In this document: positions 33,595 to 44,200 of the stretch, piece by piece
Layout: every line of letters starts with the position of its first letter
Position numbering within the stretch: position 1 is the first letter of the stretch
Program-made: the position numbers and the translations under genes
The notes under the pieces: generated by a model
What the model was told of the DNA's origin: nothing
What the model saw: only the letters and a program-made list of their open reading frames with translations
The model's database searches: none
Assembly: GCA_029210875.1 (NCBI GenBank)
Contig: JARGFJ010000021.1
Coordinates: 1-45,360 of the forward strand
Source of the DNA: Gammaproteobacteria bacterium
Lineage (GTDB): Bacteria > Pseudomonadota > Gammaproteobacteria > Nitrosococcales > Methylophagaceae
DNA: 45,360 nucleotides
Direction: 5' to 3'

Positions 33595-34083
33595 ATGATT
33601 CAATCTGCTGTCACCGACTTGCTTAATCAGCATAAGTTTAACTACGACGTTATAGAAATTCCGTTATCAGAAGATAAAAAACCAATTAGACAATTAGAAG
33701 AATTATTGCAATCACAAAACCGTGATCCTAATTCCGTTGTAAGAAGCGTGTTATTTAAAAAGAATTCGGGTGGTTTTACCTTGCTAGCCGTTGCAGGCAT
33801 TGGTCGTGCTGATTGGGCATCATTACGTAAACACCTTGGCGAACGTAAATTACGCATGGCGGAATATGATGAAGTTGTTGAAGCAACAGGCTATGTCGTC
33901 GGTGCGGTCCCCCCCGTTGCTTTGCCTGACACAATTCAAGTCTTAGTTGATGATAGTGTGAGCGAGTTTGATACCGTCATTATTGGCAGTGGTGTATTGG
34001 GTTATGCCCTATCCCTTGCAAGTGCTGATTTACTAACATTATTAGCCGAGTGTGATCGTGGTCAGTTTGTTAAAACTGAATAA
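33595..34083 (+). CDS. YbaK/EbsC-domain aminoacyl-tRNA deacylase family protein
   Basis: YbaK-fold proteins hydrolyse mischarged aminoacyl-tRNAs such as Cys- or Ala-tRNA(Pro) in trans. The 162-residue protein shows the family landmarks VVRSVLFKKNSGGFTLLAVA, LGERKLRMAEYDEVVEATGY and VGAVPPVALPD. Its N-terminus (MIQSAVTDLLNQHKFNYDVI) is the typical first helix. The subfamily (YbaK, ProXp-ala or YeaK) cannot be fixed by eye. I chose ATG 33595, which has AGGAG seven bases upstream, rather than the TTG at 33577. It is divergent from ubiK, and converges on the AT-rich two-gene cassette after a small hairpin (34088-34101). Confidence 0.86.
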   Translation: MIQSAVTDLLNQHKFNYDVIEIPLSEDKKPIRQLEELLQSQNRDPNSVVRSVLFKKNSGGFTLLAVAGIGRADWASLRKHLGERKLRMAEYDEVVEATGYVVGAVPPVALPDTIQVLVDDSVSEFDTVIIGSGVLGYALSLASADLLTLLAECDRGQFVKTE

Positions 34084-34116
34084 TCAATGAGACTTTTCTC
34101 AATCGTATTTAAGTTT

Positions 34117-34860
34117 TTAAATCAGCAAAGCTTGTGGATAAGAATGGTGAATTTTATTTTTCAGTAATTTACCATTTTGATGTTTATTCCGTTTAACACC
34201 ATCAGCTCCCCATGTTCCCCACTGTTTAAAGAAGAAAGCAATATTTTGTTCTTCGCATTGCTCCTGAATATTTAGTGCCCACTGTTCTTTCATAGGGCGA
34301 GCTTTACTACCACTTTCTCCGCCAACAATCACCCAGTGAATTCCTGAAAAATCAACATCACCTAGATCTTCTAATAATGGCTCAACAGATAAAAAACGAA
34401 TTTTGGCCGGTATCGTTTTTAAAACTTCCATCCGTGGTAGCCCTTCTTTAATATTTTCAACACTTACTCCCAACCAAACATTGTCAGGTACATTTCTATT
34501 TTGGAAATATGCTAAAAGTTGGTTTTCACGCTTGGTCAATATTTGATAACGATGTTGCGGCGTTTGTTTGATCACTTGAAATACTTTGTCGATAAACTCA
34601 AAAGGTACATTTTCGTGAAATAAATCACTCATAGAGTTTACAAAATAAGTAGTCGGTTTTTTACGCTTAATTGGTTGAGATAATCTTTCCTCTAAAAGAC
34701 TTAATTCAAAACCATTTTGATATCCATTTGCCCCCATGGCTTTTAAACGTTTTGCCATGACTTCGGCGTAACAATGTTTACAACCAGCCGAAACCTTTGT
34801 ACACCCAGTGGTAGGGTTCCAAGTTTGTTCTGTCCATTCTATTTGGCTTTTAGTTGTCAT
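34117..34860 (-). CDS. Three-Cys-motif Gp37/Gp68 (DUF5131) family protein
   Basis: This 247-residue protein belongs to the family named for phage proteins Gp37/Gp68. It opens with IEWTEQTWNPTTGCTKVSAG and has the three-cysteine motif C20-x6-C27-x2-C30 followed by YAE, which suggests an iron-sulfur site related to radical-SAM-like proteins, although the spacing is not the classical C-x3-C-x2-C. Further conserved pieces are VNSMSDLFHE, ILTKR, WLGVSVEN, RFLSVEPLL and WVIVGGESGSKARPM, then FFFKQWGTWG. The biochemical activity is unknown to me. Its ATG overlaps the stop of the TcmP gene (ATGA), and such pairing gives TcmP its name. Confidence 0.9.
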   Translation of the reverse strand: MTTKSQIEWTEQTWNPTTGCTKVSAGCKHCYAEVMAKRLKAMGANGYQNGFELSLLEERLSQPIKRKKPTTYFVNSMSDLFHENVPFEFIDKVFQVIKQTPQHRYQILTKRENQLLAYFQNRNVPDNVWLGVSVENIKEGLPRMEVLKTIPAKIRFLSVEPLLEDLGDVDFSGIHWVIVGGESGSKARPMKEQWALNIQEQCEEQNIAFFFKQWGTWGADGVKRNKHQNGKLLKNKIHHSYPQALLI

Positions 34861-35960
34861 GATATTAATTGAACCGTCACTTTAATCAGATGGTTTTTAT
34901 AGTTTGAATAATTTAAATGATAACCACTTTTTGCATTTAAAAAATATTCTACTTTTATTTTGTTGTTCTTTTTAAATTTTTGTAAAATTTTATTCGTATG
35001 TTTTGGTTTAAAACCTAATTTCAATGTCCATTCATAAATCTCATTATTATTCTTACTTTCTCGTAAGTATAGTTGTAACTCTTGTTCTAGCTCATCAGTT
35101 TTTTGCGCTTCTAAGAACATGTCAACTTGATTGGTATGATTGAATCCACTGCCTTGTTGATCATCTAAACTCCATTTTACTTCTACGATTTTTTCCAATC
35201 CTAAGATATGTTGGGTTATAAAAAATAAAGCATAATAGCTCCCTTTCTGATTTTTAATATGATATGAGGTAGCAAAATATTCATCTTTAAAAGTAAGTGA
35301 TTGCTCTATCGCCTTTATCAAGTCAATATCACCGCTAATCGTATCTACATCAATATCAAATTGTTCTACAAACCCTTTAAGTGGTAAAAAATCTTTTTCA
35401 ATATCATCACCTAGAGTTTTGTCCTTAAAACGTGTCATTTGATTAATAGGTAAAAAAATTATAACTTCCGTTCGCCTATTTCTTAATAACTCCTCAATCA
35501 AAAGCTTATCAATCTGCTTGTATCCATAAGGATCAATAAAAACTAGATTTCTTGTTTTACTATCCTGTTTATTATTTATTCCATCTATTAATTTCTTAAT
35601 TAAATCAGTAGCATCTTCATTATGAGTACGGGTTAAAAATGTTTGTTTCTGTGATTCGAGCCATTCTTTTGTTATTTTTATACGTTTTTTACTCAAGTCA
35701 TTCAAAGTTAATGTAATCTCAGTTTTACTCTCTGGGTAAAATTTTTGAACTCTTTGAATTTGCTTAAAAGCACGAACGGCTCCACTCTCTTTGCCATCAT
35801 CATAAAATGCCTGTCCACAAAACATATCGTAAATATTTATCTTCTCTACATATTGAGTTGTAAACAGAATAGGTAAATATCGTTCTAAATAATGAATATA
35901 AAATTTAAGCTTCGCTTCTGTATGAGGTTTAACAGTATTTTTTGTTTCTTTTCTGCTCAT
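34857..35960 (-). CDS. tcmP: Three-Cys-motif partner protein TcmP
   Basis: A 367-residue protein of the TcmP family, defined by genomic pairing with three-Cys-motif proteins. The N-terminal half looks like a Rossmann-type domain similar to methyltransferases: INIYDMFCGQ at 41-50, LTLNDLS at 84-90, and LVFIDPYGYKQ at 139-149. The C-terminal half (from about residue 290) is helical and basic, with a winged-helix-like GFKPKHTNKILQKFKKNNKI. AAGGA precedes the ATG. It is much richer in A+T and in Lys, Ile and Asn codons than its neighbours, a sign of recent acquisition. The enzymatic activity is not established; a SAM-dependent or nucleic-acid-related role is inferred. Confidence 0.88.
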   Translation of the reverse strand: MSRKETKNTVKPHTEAKLKFYIHYLERYLPILFTTQYVEKINIYDMFCGQAFYDDGKESGAVRAFKQIQRVQKFYPESKTEITLTLNDLSKKRIKITKEWLESQKQTFLTRTHNEDATDLIKKLIDGINNKQDSKTRNLVFIDPYGYKQIDKLLIEELLRNRRTEVIIFLPINQMTRFKDKTLGDDIEKDFLPLKGFVEQFDIDVDTISGDIDLIKAIEQSLTFKDEYFATSYHIKNQKGSYYALFFITQHILGLEKIVEVKWSLDDQQGSGFNHTNQVDMFLEAQKTDELEQELQLYLRESKNNNEIYEWTLKLGFKPKHTNKILQKFKKNNKIKVEYFLNAKSGYHLNYSNYKNHLIKVTVQLIS

Positions 35961-36067
35961 TTTTTATCCTTAAATTATTTATCTTCCATAAGATTAATGA
36001 GTTAGTCATCAAAATTATACTCTTAAAGTATCATCAATCATCTTGATGAAACAGTGCAAATACGATG

Positions 36068-37795
36068 TTAGTGTAGCAATTGCGCCAAACCGCTCTCACG
36101 TTGATGTTGAGTGTTGATGGTTTTACGAAGGATAGCTTCATTGGCAACTATCATCAGCTGTTTTTTAGCCCGCGTGATCGCAGTATAAAGTAACTCACGA
36201 TTCAACATGCTGTTGTCTTGATCTGGCAATAACACACTGATTGCATCAAATTCTGAACCCTGACTTTTATGAATCGTCATCGCATAAGCCGTTTCATGTG
36301 CTGGCAAACGCGATAAATCAACCCAACGTAAGGTGTTATCAATGAGAAAACAGGCATGTAATTCTCCGGCATCATCTTTAAGGATTAAGCCGGTATCGCC
36401 ATTAAATAGCTGTTGGCGATAGTCATTTTGGCTAATCATGATCGGGCGACCATGATAAAAGTCTTGCTGGCTACGCCAACCGTGTCTGGCCAAGTTTTGT
36501 TCGATTAATTGATTTACTGATACTACAGAATAAGGGCCTTGTTTAAGCGCACATAATACGCGATAACCATCAAACGTCTTAATGCATTCCAGAGGACTTT
36601 TTGAGGTTTTTATAAGGTCAAAATAAGCGTGATACCCTGCAATTAATACCGTCAAATCTGGTTGTTGATGCCAAATCGTTTCAGTTGAATTACTGATAAG
36701 CTCAAGCACGTCATCTGCTTGTGCAGCCTGAATAGCTTTTGCCAAGCGTCCAATATCACTGTCTCCAGCAAAGCGATAACTCTGCTGTAATGTCACCACA
36801 CTATCAGACAAAATTGTCTGTGCTGAAGGTTCAATCTTGAGTTCAATACCCGAAATCGCTTTGACCTGTTCGGCAAAAGACTCGCTAAATGTCATAGGAT
36901 GGTCACATAAATTTGCCAACACCGCACCTGATTCAACCGAGGCTAATTGTTGACTATCGCCTAATAAAACCAGTCGAGTTGATGGTGCCAATGCATTTAA
37001 TAATTTTGCCATCAAACTAATATCGATCATTGAGGCTTCATCAACAATCACTACATCAAAAGGCAAAGGTCGCTCGGCATCATATCGCCCTTGTTCAAAT
37101 TGGGCGCTAATACCAAGCAAACGATGCAAGGTTTTGGCCTGTAAGCGATCACTGTCACTATTGCCAATTGATTGTTGTAAGCGAGCAGCCGCTTTGCCTG
37201 TTGGCGCTGCCAATGCAATGCGAGGCGGATGACATTGCTTTAATAATGATTGAATTATGCGTAACACAATCGTGGTTTTACCTGTGCCTGGCCCACCAGA
37301 TATCACACAAAACTGTTTGCTTAGGGCCATTATGACTGCGACTTTTTGCCAATCTATGCCATCTGTTGAACTATTCCAGCCTAAAAAATCCTGTTTCAGT
37401 TGTTCACTATCAATGGCTAATGTGGTTTGGCTTCGCTGTTTTATCGCCTTCGCAACATGACGTTCATCTTGCCAATAACGATAAAGATAAACCAAGCCAT
37501 TTTCAGTCAATATAAGTGGACGATACTCATTATCAGCCCCGACAACAGCGCTATTTTTAAGTCGTGTTTGCCACTCATTTATCTCAGGCAAAACCTCACT
37601 CACACTCTGATACATTTCACTAGCCTGCTGCAAATTCAAACAAACATGGCCTTGTGATACGGCATCACTCACCAGTCCAGCGGTTAGTGCAACAAGTTCA
37701 TCCTGACTTGAGTCGTGGCGTTGAATATACGCAGTAAATTGACACGCTAACTCACTAAATCCGGCTTGGCGTAATAGTTTAGTAACATCGTTCAT
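36068..37795 (-). CDS. recD: Exodeoxyribonuclease V subunit alpha RecD
   Basis: RecD is the 5'-to-3' helicase of RecBCD, which processes double-strand breaks and degrades linear foreign DNA. The 575-residue protein has Walker A GGPGTGKT at 167-174, VVIVDEASMIDI, LLGDSQQLASVESGAVL, and the C-terminal YAMTIHKSQGSEFDAISVLLP and LLYTAITRAKKQL. Length is a little below E. coli RecD (608). Its ATG overlaps the recB stop by 4 bp, so it ends the recC-recB-recD operon. Immediately downstream, after 107 bp, is the AT-rich TcmP cassette on the same strand. Confidence 0.96.
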   Translation of the reverse strand: MNDVTKLLRQAGFSELACQFTAYIQRHDSSQDELVALTAGLVSDAVSQGHVCLNLQQASEMYQSVSEVLPEINEWQTRLKNSAVVGADNEYRPLILTENGLVYLYRYWQDERHVAKAIKQRSQTTLAIDSEQLKQDFLGWNSSTDGIDWQKVAVIMALSKQFCVISGGPGTGKTTIVLRIIQSLLKQCHPPRIALAAPTGKAAARLQQSIGNSDSDRLQAKTLHRLLGISAQFEQGRYDAERPLPFDVVIVDEASMIDISLMAKLLNALAPSTRLVLLGDSQQLASVESGAVLANLCDHPMTFSESFAEQVKAISGIELKIEPSAQTILSDSVVTLQQSYRFAGDSDIGRLAKAIQAAQADDVLELISNSTETIWHQQPDLTVLIAGYHAYFDLIKTSKSPLECIKTFDGYRVLCALKQGPYSVVSVNQLIEQNLARHGWRSQQDFYHGRPIMISQNDYRQQLFNGDTGLILKDDAGELHACFLIDNTLRWVDLSRLPAHETAYAMTIHKSQGSEFDAISVLLPDQDNSMLNRELLYTAITRAKKQLMIVANEAILRKTINTQHQRESGLAQLLH

Positions 37796-40700
37796 GATGA
37801 TTTTCCTTGCATGTAACGATCTAAAGCCTCAAGCAAATCAATATTGATTTGGTCAGAAAACACGCCTGATTGCTGCCAATCGGGATGCATGCCACGAATA
37901 AACAAATACAAAACACCCCCTAAATGCTGGGCAGGATCATAATTTGGCAATCGCAATTTCAAATAGCGATGCAAGGCAAGGCTATAAATCAAATATTGCA
38001 ATGGATAATCATGTGACAGCATTGCATCATCTAATTGTGTTTGTTGATAATCCTGTTGCTTATCACCCAAGAAATTCGACTTATAATCGACCACATAAAA
38101 TCGACCTTGATGTTCAAACACCATATCAATAAAGCCTTTCATGAAGCCTGTCAGGTCATAAAAAGCCAGGCGATCGATTACGTGTGTTAGCACTGAATTA
38201 TCAGTTAAATACGGTTGAAGCTGTTTCTTGAGCGACGTTGCAGATAAATGAGCAACAGGGAAATAAAATGCCATTTCATCAATCCGTTGAGCAGGCTTTA
38301 AATCAGCCAAACAAAAACGTTGTTCGGTCAATAACGGTGTCGCCACGATCTCAGACAACCACTGGCAGACAACATCTGTCCATGATTGATCAAAGCCATA
38401 TTGCACCAGGATCCGACTCATTTGTGAACGTGAGGCATCATCATGCGCTTGGCTAAAATCCCATACCTCCAACATGCGGTGTAAGCAAGTTCCAGCTTGA
38501 GCACCACGAGGAAAGCCAAAACGATCACGTCGGATCTGAGGTTTAAGTTCAAGCTCTAATGTCATTAATGTCATTTCGCTATAACTGGCACCATCGTAGT
38601 CTGGTAACTCTGCATCATGTCCAGCTGTTAAAGCACTGAAACTACCAATTCGCCAAGGCTTGCGAATATGACCAGTAAAGTCACGCGACTGTAATAGCAC
38701 ATTCTCGTCATCCTGTTTATTTAAGGCTATCGCTGGTTGTTCAACTAAGTCCGTGATTGAAAATAAGGGTTGCTGTTGCACGACTAGCTGGTGTAAATCT
38801 TCCGTCATATTTGTCGCATCAATGGCATCACGCTCAGGATGCAATAATGAAAATAAAGCCGATTTAGTAACATCAGCCACTGTGCCCCAACAAATGACAC
38901 AACGCTCTCTGGCACGGGTTAAGGCAACATATAAAAGGCGTAACTCTTCGGCTTGTTGTTCTTGTTCAAACACCTGTTTGGCCTTGGTTAAGGCTGGTTC
39001 AGCCATGGCAACATAGGCTGCATTGTTGTGTTCGGGATCATGAAACTGAATCAACTCAGCTTTGTTTTTAGGTGAATTGACGTGCCATAAAAATGGACAA
39101 AATACGATTGGATATTCCAAGCCCTTACTTTTATGAATTGTGATGATTTTGACTAAATGTTCATCACTTTCCAAACGTAACTGTGCCGTTTCATCATCAC
39201 CATCAACCGATGCCCGATGAGACGATAGCCATGTGATGACAGAATCTATTGCGCTTTTCTGGCGTTGGCAATAATCCTGAATCAGCTCAGCCAAATGATA
39301 CAGGTTGGTCAGTTGGCGTTCTCCCTGCTGCCGTGCCAATAACCGTTGTTGCACGTTTTGCGACACCATCAAGTGCCTAAACATCGACATAAAGCCTTTT
39401 TTTAGCCAAAGCTGGTGCAATTCATAGAATAAATCGAAATAGGGTAGCCATTGTTGTTCATCTTGCTGGCAGTGATATAACTCATCGGCTGTTAAACCAA
39501 AAAATGGCGATGCTAATACTGTGGTAATACGAGCAACATGATTGGGTTCGGCAACGGCTAACAACAAGCGCTCCATCATGACAGCTTCATCTGAGGCAAA
39601 AATGGTTTCTCGTCCCTGTTGCACGCTGTTGATACCACGTCGCAATAAACACTGTTGTATTTCACTGGCTTGAATATGGTTTCGTACCAATACGGCAATG
39701 TCGCCACCTGATAAAGGACGTTGCTGTTCATCTTCTATCAACGTTGCTTGATGGTTTTGTGCCAAATTTAATAGGAGTGCAATTTGATCGGCAGTTGAGT
39801 TTGCAGCCAACTGCATCATATCGCCTTTAGTCATGGCTTTATCGGTGCTTGCCCAGACTAATTGCAACGGAGCATGATCAGTTTGCTCAATCGCTAAGGC
39901 AGTTTCAGATGGTCGCGCTGTAGCAACGGCATGGAATGGAATATCGTCATAGATAAAAGGGCTCTCTTGTCGTTGAAATAAGGCATTAACCGCAGCGACT
40001 AAATCAGGATGTGAACGCCAGTTTTTATCCAGAGTATGTTCATGTTCAGTCGCTGATTTGGCTGTGAGATAAGTAAAAATATCAGCACCACGGAAACTAT
40101 AAATGGCTTGTTTCGGGTCGCCTACAAAAAAAGTCGGCAAGCCGCTATTTTGATAAATGCGTCGAAAACTCTGATATTGCACTGGATCCGTATCTTGAAA
40201 CTCATCAATTAGTGCTGCTCGATATTTATCTCGTAACAATACCACCAGCTGCTCACCATGTTCAGCTGATAAGGCTCGTTCAAGATTGATCAACAAATCA
40301 TCATACGATTGCACTTGTTGCTGTTGTTTTAACGCGGGTACTTTGTCATTGAGATAATCAAGCAATGACAAACGTAACGTTTGTAATTGAATAGTACGTG
40401 CCAGCTCAAGTTGCTGATAACGTTCAAGCAAGTTCTCACAAGCAGTCCAAAATGTAAGCTCAGGTAACACCTGATCTCTTTTAAGTGCATCTTCAAGCTT
40501 TTCAGGCGTAAAACGATTGAAGTCATCAAATAATGTCGCTGGCGGTGATGTTTGTTCTAATAAAGCCATCAATTGCAATAACCACTTATCAACACTACTG
40601 ACACGATATTTATTTCCGTTTAATAACGCTTTATTTTGTAAAGTAGCAATCACCTGTTCCTGCTGTTGATGCCACACGGTTTTGACCAACTCAAAGTGTT

Positions 40701-41295
40701 GCATAACAGCATGTTGTGCCTTTTCAGCATCACTCTCAGGTAAATCGAGATAATTCAGATAAGGCTTACCGATCAAGCCTCGAATCGATCTTAATAATGA
40801 TTCTGGTGTTTGATGTTTGGCTAATAAATAAGCTGCAAACTCAGGTGTTGCCTCACTGACATTACAACGCCAAAAATCATCGGTGGCCGCTTGCAAGATG
40901 TCACGCTCATCGCCGATCAAATCAACATCAAAACGCAAACCACTTTCAAAGGCATAGTCTGTTAAAACACGCTGACAAAAACTATGAATAGTATAAATAG
41001 CCGCTTGGTCAAAACTCTGAATAGCCAGTGCCAAGGTATCCAGAGCATGTTTATCGTGCGATCTTTGTTGTAATAGTTGCTGACGTTTGTCTGCTAATTT
41101 TTGACGTAATCTATCACGTAATTCTTCTGTTGCAGCTCGGGTGTAGGTCACAACCAGAATTTGCTCAACTTTCAAATTCTGTTCCAATACCAAACGCAGG
41201 TATAACTCAGCCAAGGTATAGGTTTTACCGGTACCGGCACTGGCTTCAATCAAGTTCATGCCTGCTAAGGCAACGCTATTCACATCAAAACTCAT
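37792..41295 (-). CDS. recB: Exodeoxyribonuclease V subunit beta RecB
   Basis: RecB supplies the 3'-to-5' helicase and the only nuclease of RecBCD. The 1167-residue protein has Walker A EASAGTGKT at 17-25, ALIDEFQDTDPVQYQSF, FVGDPKQAIYSFRGAD, IHKSKGLEYPIVFCPF and LLYVALTRARERC. The C-terminal nuclease domain retains GFMKGFIDMVFEHQGRFYVV followed by DYKSN, containing the metal-binding aspartates and lysine. Length is close to E. coli RecB (1180). It overlaps recC upstream and recD downstream by 4 bp each. No ptrA protease gene separates recC and recB, unlike E. coli. Confidence 0.97.
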   Translation of the reverse strand: MSFDVNSVALAGMNLIEASAGTGKTYTLAELYLRLVLEQNLKVEQILVVTYTRAATEELRDRLRQKLADKRQQLLQQRSHDKHALDTLALAIQSFDQAAIYTIHSFCQRVLTDYAFESGLRFDVDLIGDERDILQAATDDFWRCNVSEATPEFAAYLLAKHQTPESLLRSIRGLIGKPYLNYLDLPESDAEKAQHAVMQHFELVKTVWHQQQEQVIATLQNKALLNGNKYRVSSVDKWLLQLMALLEQTSPPATLFDDFNRFTPEKLEDALKRDQVLPELTFWTACENLLERYQQLELARTIQLQTLRLSLLDYLNDKVPALKQQQQVQSYDDLLINLERALSAEHGEQLVVLLRDKYRAALIDEFQDTDPVQYQSFRRIYQNSGLPTFFVGDPKQAIYSFRGADIFTYLTAKSATEHEHTLDKNWRSHPDLVAAVNALFQRQESPFIYDDIPFHAVATARPSETALAIEQTDHAPLQLVWASTDKAMTKGDMMQLAANSTADQIALLLNLAQNHQATLIEDEQQRPLSGGDIAVLVRNHIQASEIQQCLLRRGINSVQQGRETIFASDEAVMMERLLLAVAEPNHVARITTVLASPFFGLTADELYHCQQDEQQWLPYFDLFYELHQLWLKKGFMSMFRHLMVSQNVQQRLLARQQGERQLTNLYHLAELIQDYCQRQKSAIDSVITWLSSHRASVDGDDETAQLRLESDEHLVKIITIHKSKGLEYPIVFCPFLWHVNSPKNKAELIQFHDPEHNNAAYVAMAEPALTKAKQVFEQEQQAEELRLLYVALTRARERCVICWGTVADVTKSALFSLLHPERDAIDATNMTEDLHQLVVQQQPLFSITDLVEQPAIALNKQDDENVLLQSRDFTGHIRKPWRIGSFSALTAGHDAELPDYDGASYSEMTLMTLELELKPQIRRDRFGFPRGAQAGTCLHRMLEVWDFSQAHDDASRSQMSRILVQYGFDQSWTDVVCQWLSEIVATPLLTEQRFCLADLKPAQRIDEMAFYFPVAHLSATSLKKQLQPYLTDNSVLTHVIDRLAFYDLTGFMKGFIDMVFEHQGRFYVVDYKSNFLGDKQQDYQQTQLDDAMLSHDYPLQYLIYSLALHRYLKLRLPNYDPAQHLGGVLYLFIRGMHPDWQQSGVFSDQINIDLLEALDRYMQGKSS

Positions 41296-44200
41296 AATTT
41301 TTCTCCAAGCAAATGGGCTTGGATTGGCTCATAGATCGCTAAGGCCAATTGTTGAAAGTGTTGGTCTAATGGCGGACGTGTATAGAGTTGTTGATGATAA
41401 ACATCATCAGCCTCACCACTGACTTGTTGATTGCCAAACCAACTAGCCTTGATCGCATTCTCTGGAGAGGCACGACCATCATTCAAACTCGCCTGGGCAT
41501 AGGCATAACTGGTGTTATTAAAAAACGCCAACGGCTGATGTAAACCCTGCCAATAAAAATCTAGCAATTGCTTGAGATAGCTCATTGGCTCATCAACTGG
41601 TTTAAATTGATAGTGATTATCATCAGTCACAATTTCACTGTTTGTAAGCACACCTTTGGGTTGAACAATATTTAACAACAGATGTTCAAGCCATAAACCA
41701 ACAAGATCATGGCCTTTGGTTTTTGCCATACGATAGACAAATATGCCTTTATCAGAAAGATGTTCAAACTGCCCTGTTATCACAAAGTCATCTACCTTCA
41801 CCTCAAATGGTATTGCTTCGATAAATAAGCTTGGATAATGCGATAGCAATTGTTCAGAAAAGGCATCAACTCTATCCACCTGTTTATCAAAAATCTGCTC
41901 ACCTAGTATGCCTTGGGGCAAGATACCACTAGCCTGAGCCAGTGCTAATGCGTCGCTGGTATCATGCTTATTTAATCGAGCCTGTAATAACTGCTGGCGT
42001 AATTGCCATGCATCAAGACCATCCAGATCAAATGGTTCTCGCACTTCCAGTTGTTCATCAGCTAATTCCAGTCGCAAGCCTAAACGTTGTCTTAATAGGA
42101 ATCTGGCAGGATGTTTAAAGAAATTAACTAATTGACTAAGACTGACATAACGCCAGTCATCATCTGCTTCAGGTAAAGCCTGAGCAAACCAATCAATTGA
42201 CTGTTGTTCGAGTGTTGTCGGACATTGTGCCTGGTCAAAACTAAATAATTTGAGCTCACTATTATTAAAATAACGTTGGCTAAATGCTTGCAGTGGATGT
42301 TTGGTTAAAAGTTGATCCCATAGCTTCTCACCCTGTTCTGTACTAAAAGACTGGTTAATTACATCACGTAAATCACTGACCAAAACCGACGGTGGTATCG
42401 GTGTATTATCTCGAATGCTGGCACCAACATAACTTATATATAAATGGCGTTTACACGACAACAAGGCTTCTAAAAATAAATAACGATCATCATCCCTGCG
42501 AGAACGGTCACCGCGCTCAAAGTCTTTTGACAATAAATCAAAACCTTGTATCGGTTGTTGTCTTGGGTAACTAGCATCGTTCATCCCAATCAGGCAGACG
42601 ACTTCAAATGGAATACTTCGCATTGGCACCATGCCACAAAACGTCACGCCATGCCCCATAAAGCGATTTACTGTCTGACTGGTTTCAAGATTATCCGTTA
42701 ACCAATCTTTCAACAATGCTAATGAAATGTCTTGCTCAAATTCAGCTAACTGGGTTGTTTCAACACATTTGTCGATGGTTTGACGAATCAGGATTAACTC
42801 GTTGTCCTGAGCATCATTACCACGACTATCAAACACCCTTTCAAGCATGTTATTCAACATCACTTGCCACTGCATTGGTGTTCGATTAGCTTTTAATAAA
42901 AAACGTATTTCATCCAAACAATCGACAAAGGCACACAGTTGCGCCATTAAACTGGCTCTATCACCAGTTATGCCATCAAAGGCTAACTGCTGATCAAATA
43001 ACCGTGTTGCTTGCCCCTGTTCATTCAGTGGCATCGCATAACCTAACAACAAACGATCTAAGCCTGCTCGCCATGTATTATTCTCTGTTTCAGGCAAATC
43101 AAATTCGGCCTTATGTTGGGCTGATAATCCCCAACGGATATTCGTGTCCCGAAGCCATTGTCGAATTAAGCTAAGCTGGTCTGCCTCAATTGAAAAACGC
43201 TGTTGAATTGCGTCACATTCCAATAAGCTGATAATAGTCTCACTATCAAATCGAGATTGTGGCAGACCAAGTAGACTTATAAAGGCATTAATCAGGGTGC
43301 TTTGATAGCGAATCCCGCAATCAGCAATACCATAACTAATTGATTGGCTTGATGAAGCATTGCCAAAAACAGCATCAATCCAGGGCGCATAAACCTCAAT
43401 ATCCGGTGTCATCACAACCACATTGGTTGGCGACAAATCAGAATTGTGTTCAAACAAGGCTAATAATTGATCGTGTAACACCTCTATTTCACGCATGGTG
43501 CTATGACACGAATGCACCATAATCGAATTATCGTTAGACGTTACAACCACCTTATCATCATCTAAACTACGATCAGTTAAGCTAAAAATATCGTATTGTA
43601 ATTGGCCTAATAGCGTGTCTGTTTCAGGCGGATAGAACGCTTCAATCGCCACATGCTCCGCTTCTTGCAATTGTTCAAAAAACGCTTGGCCTTGCTTACC
43701 TAAACTCGCTAATAATGGGTGTCCTGTTGACAGATAGTCATCCACATTATCAGATGCTAATCGCTTTTTCGCCTGTGTTTTTAAATCGGTTAAATCACCC
43801 CAATATTCTTCACTCGGTGATAAAAAGAATAAGGTGATATCACAATGGCGTGCCATCAATTCAAACAGTTTCAAATAGACAGGGGGTAATGCCGATATAC
43901 CGAATATCGCTAAACGTTGGGGCAAGCCTTCAGGCCGTGTTTGCGTTGTTGTTAAAAACCTATTGAGTTGTTGCAACAAATTGGCACGATGCATCGCGGG
44001 GGCATCACCTGCTGTTAGTTTTTGCCACAATTTTGCTTGCCAATGCGGTGTTAGACCCTGCTCCCATTGGTCTAACCAATGTGGGCGATACATCAAATAT
44101 TGGTCAAAAATATCGGCTATTCGATAGGCCAAGGCAAAGCGTTTTTGAGCATCATCCTGCTCACCTAAATACGCTTTCACTATTGCAAAATCATTATCAT

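Noticed and set aside
34088-34101. Small hairpin TGAGA/TCTCA between the convergent YbaK-domain and three-Cys genes
   Set aside because: The five-base-pair stem without a T run is too weak to call a terminator.
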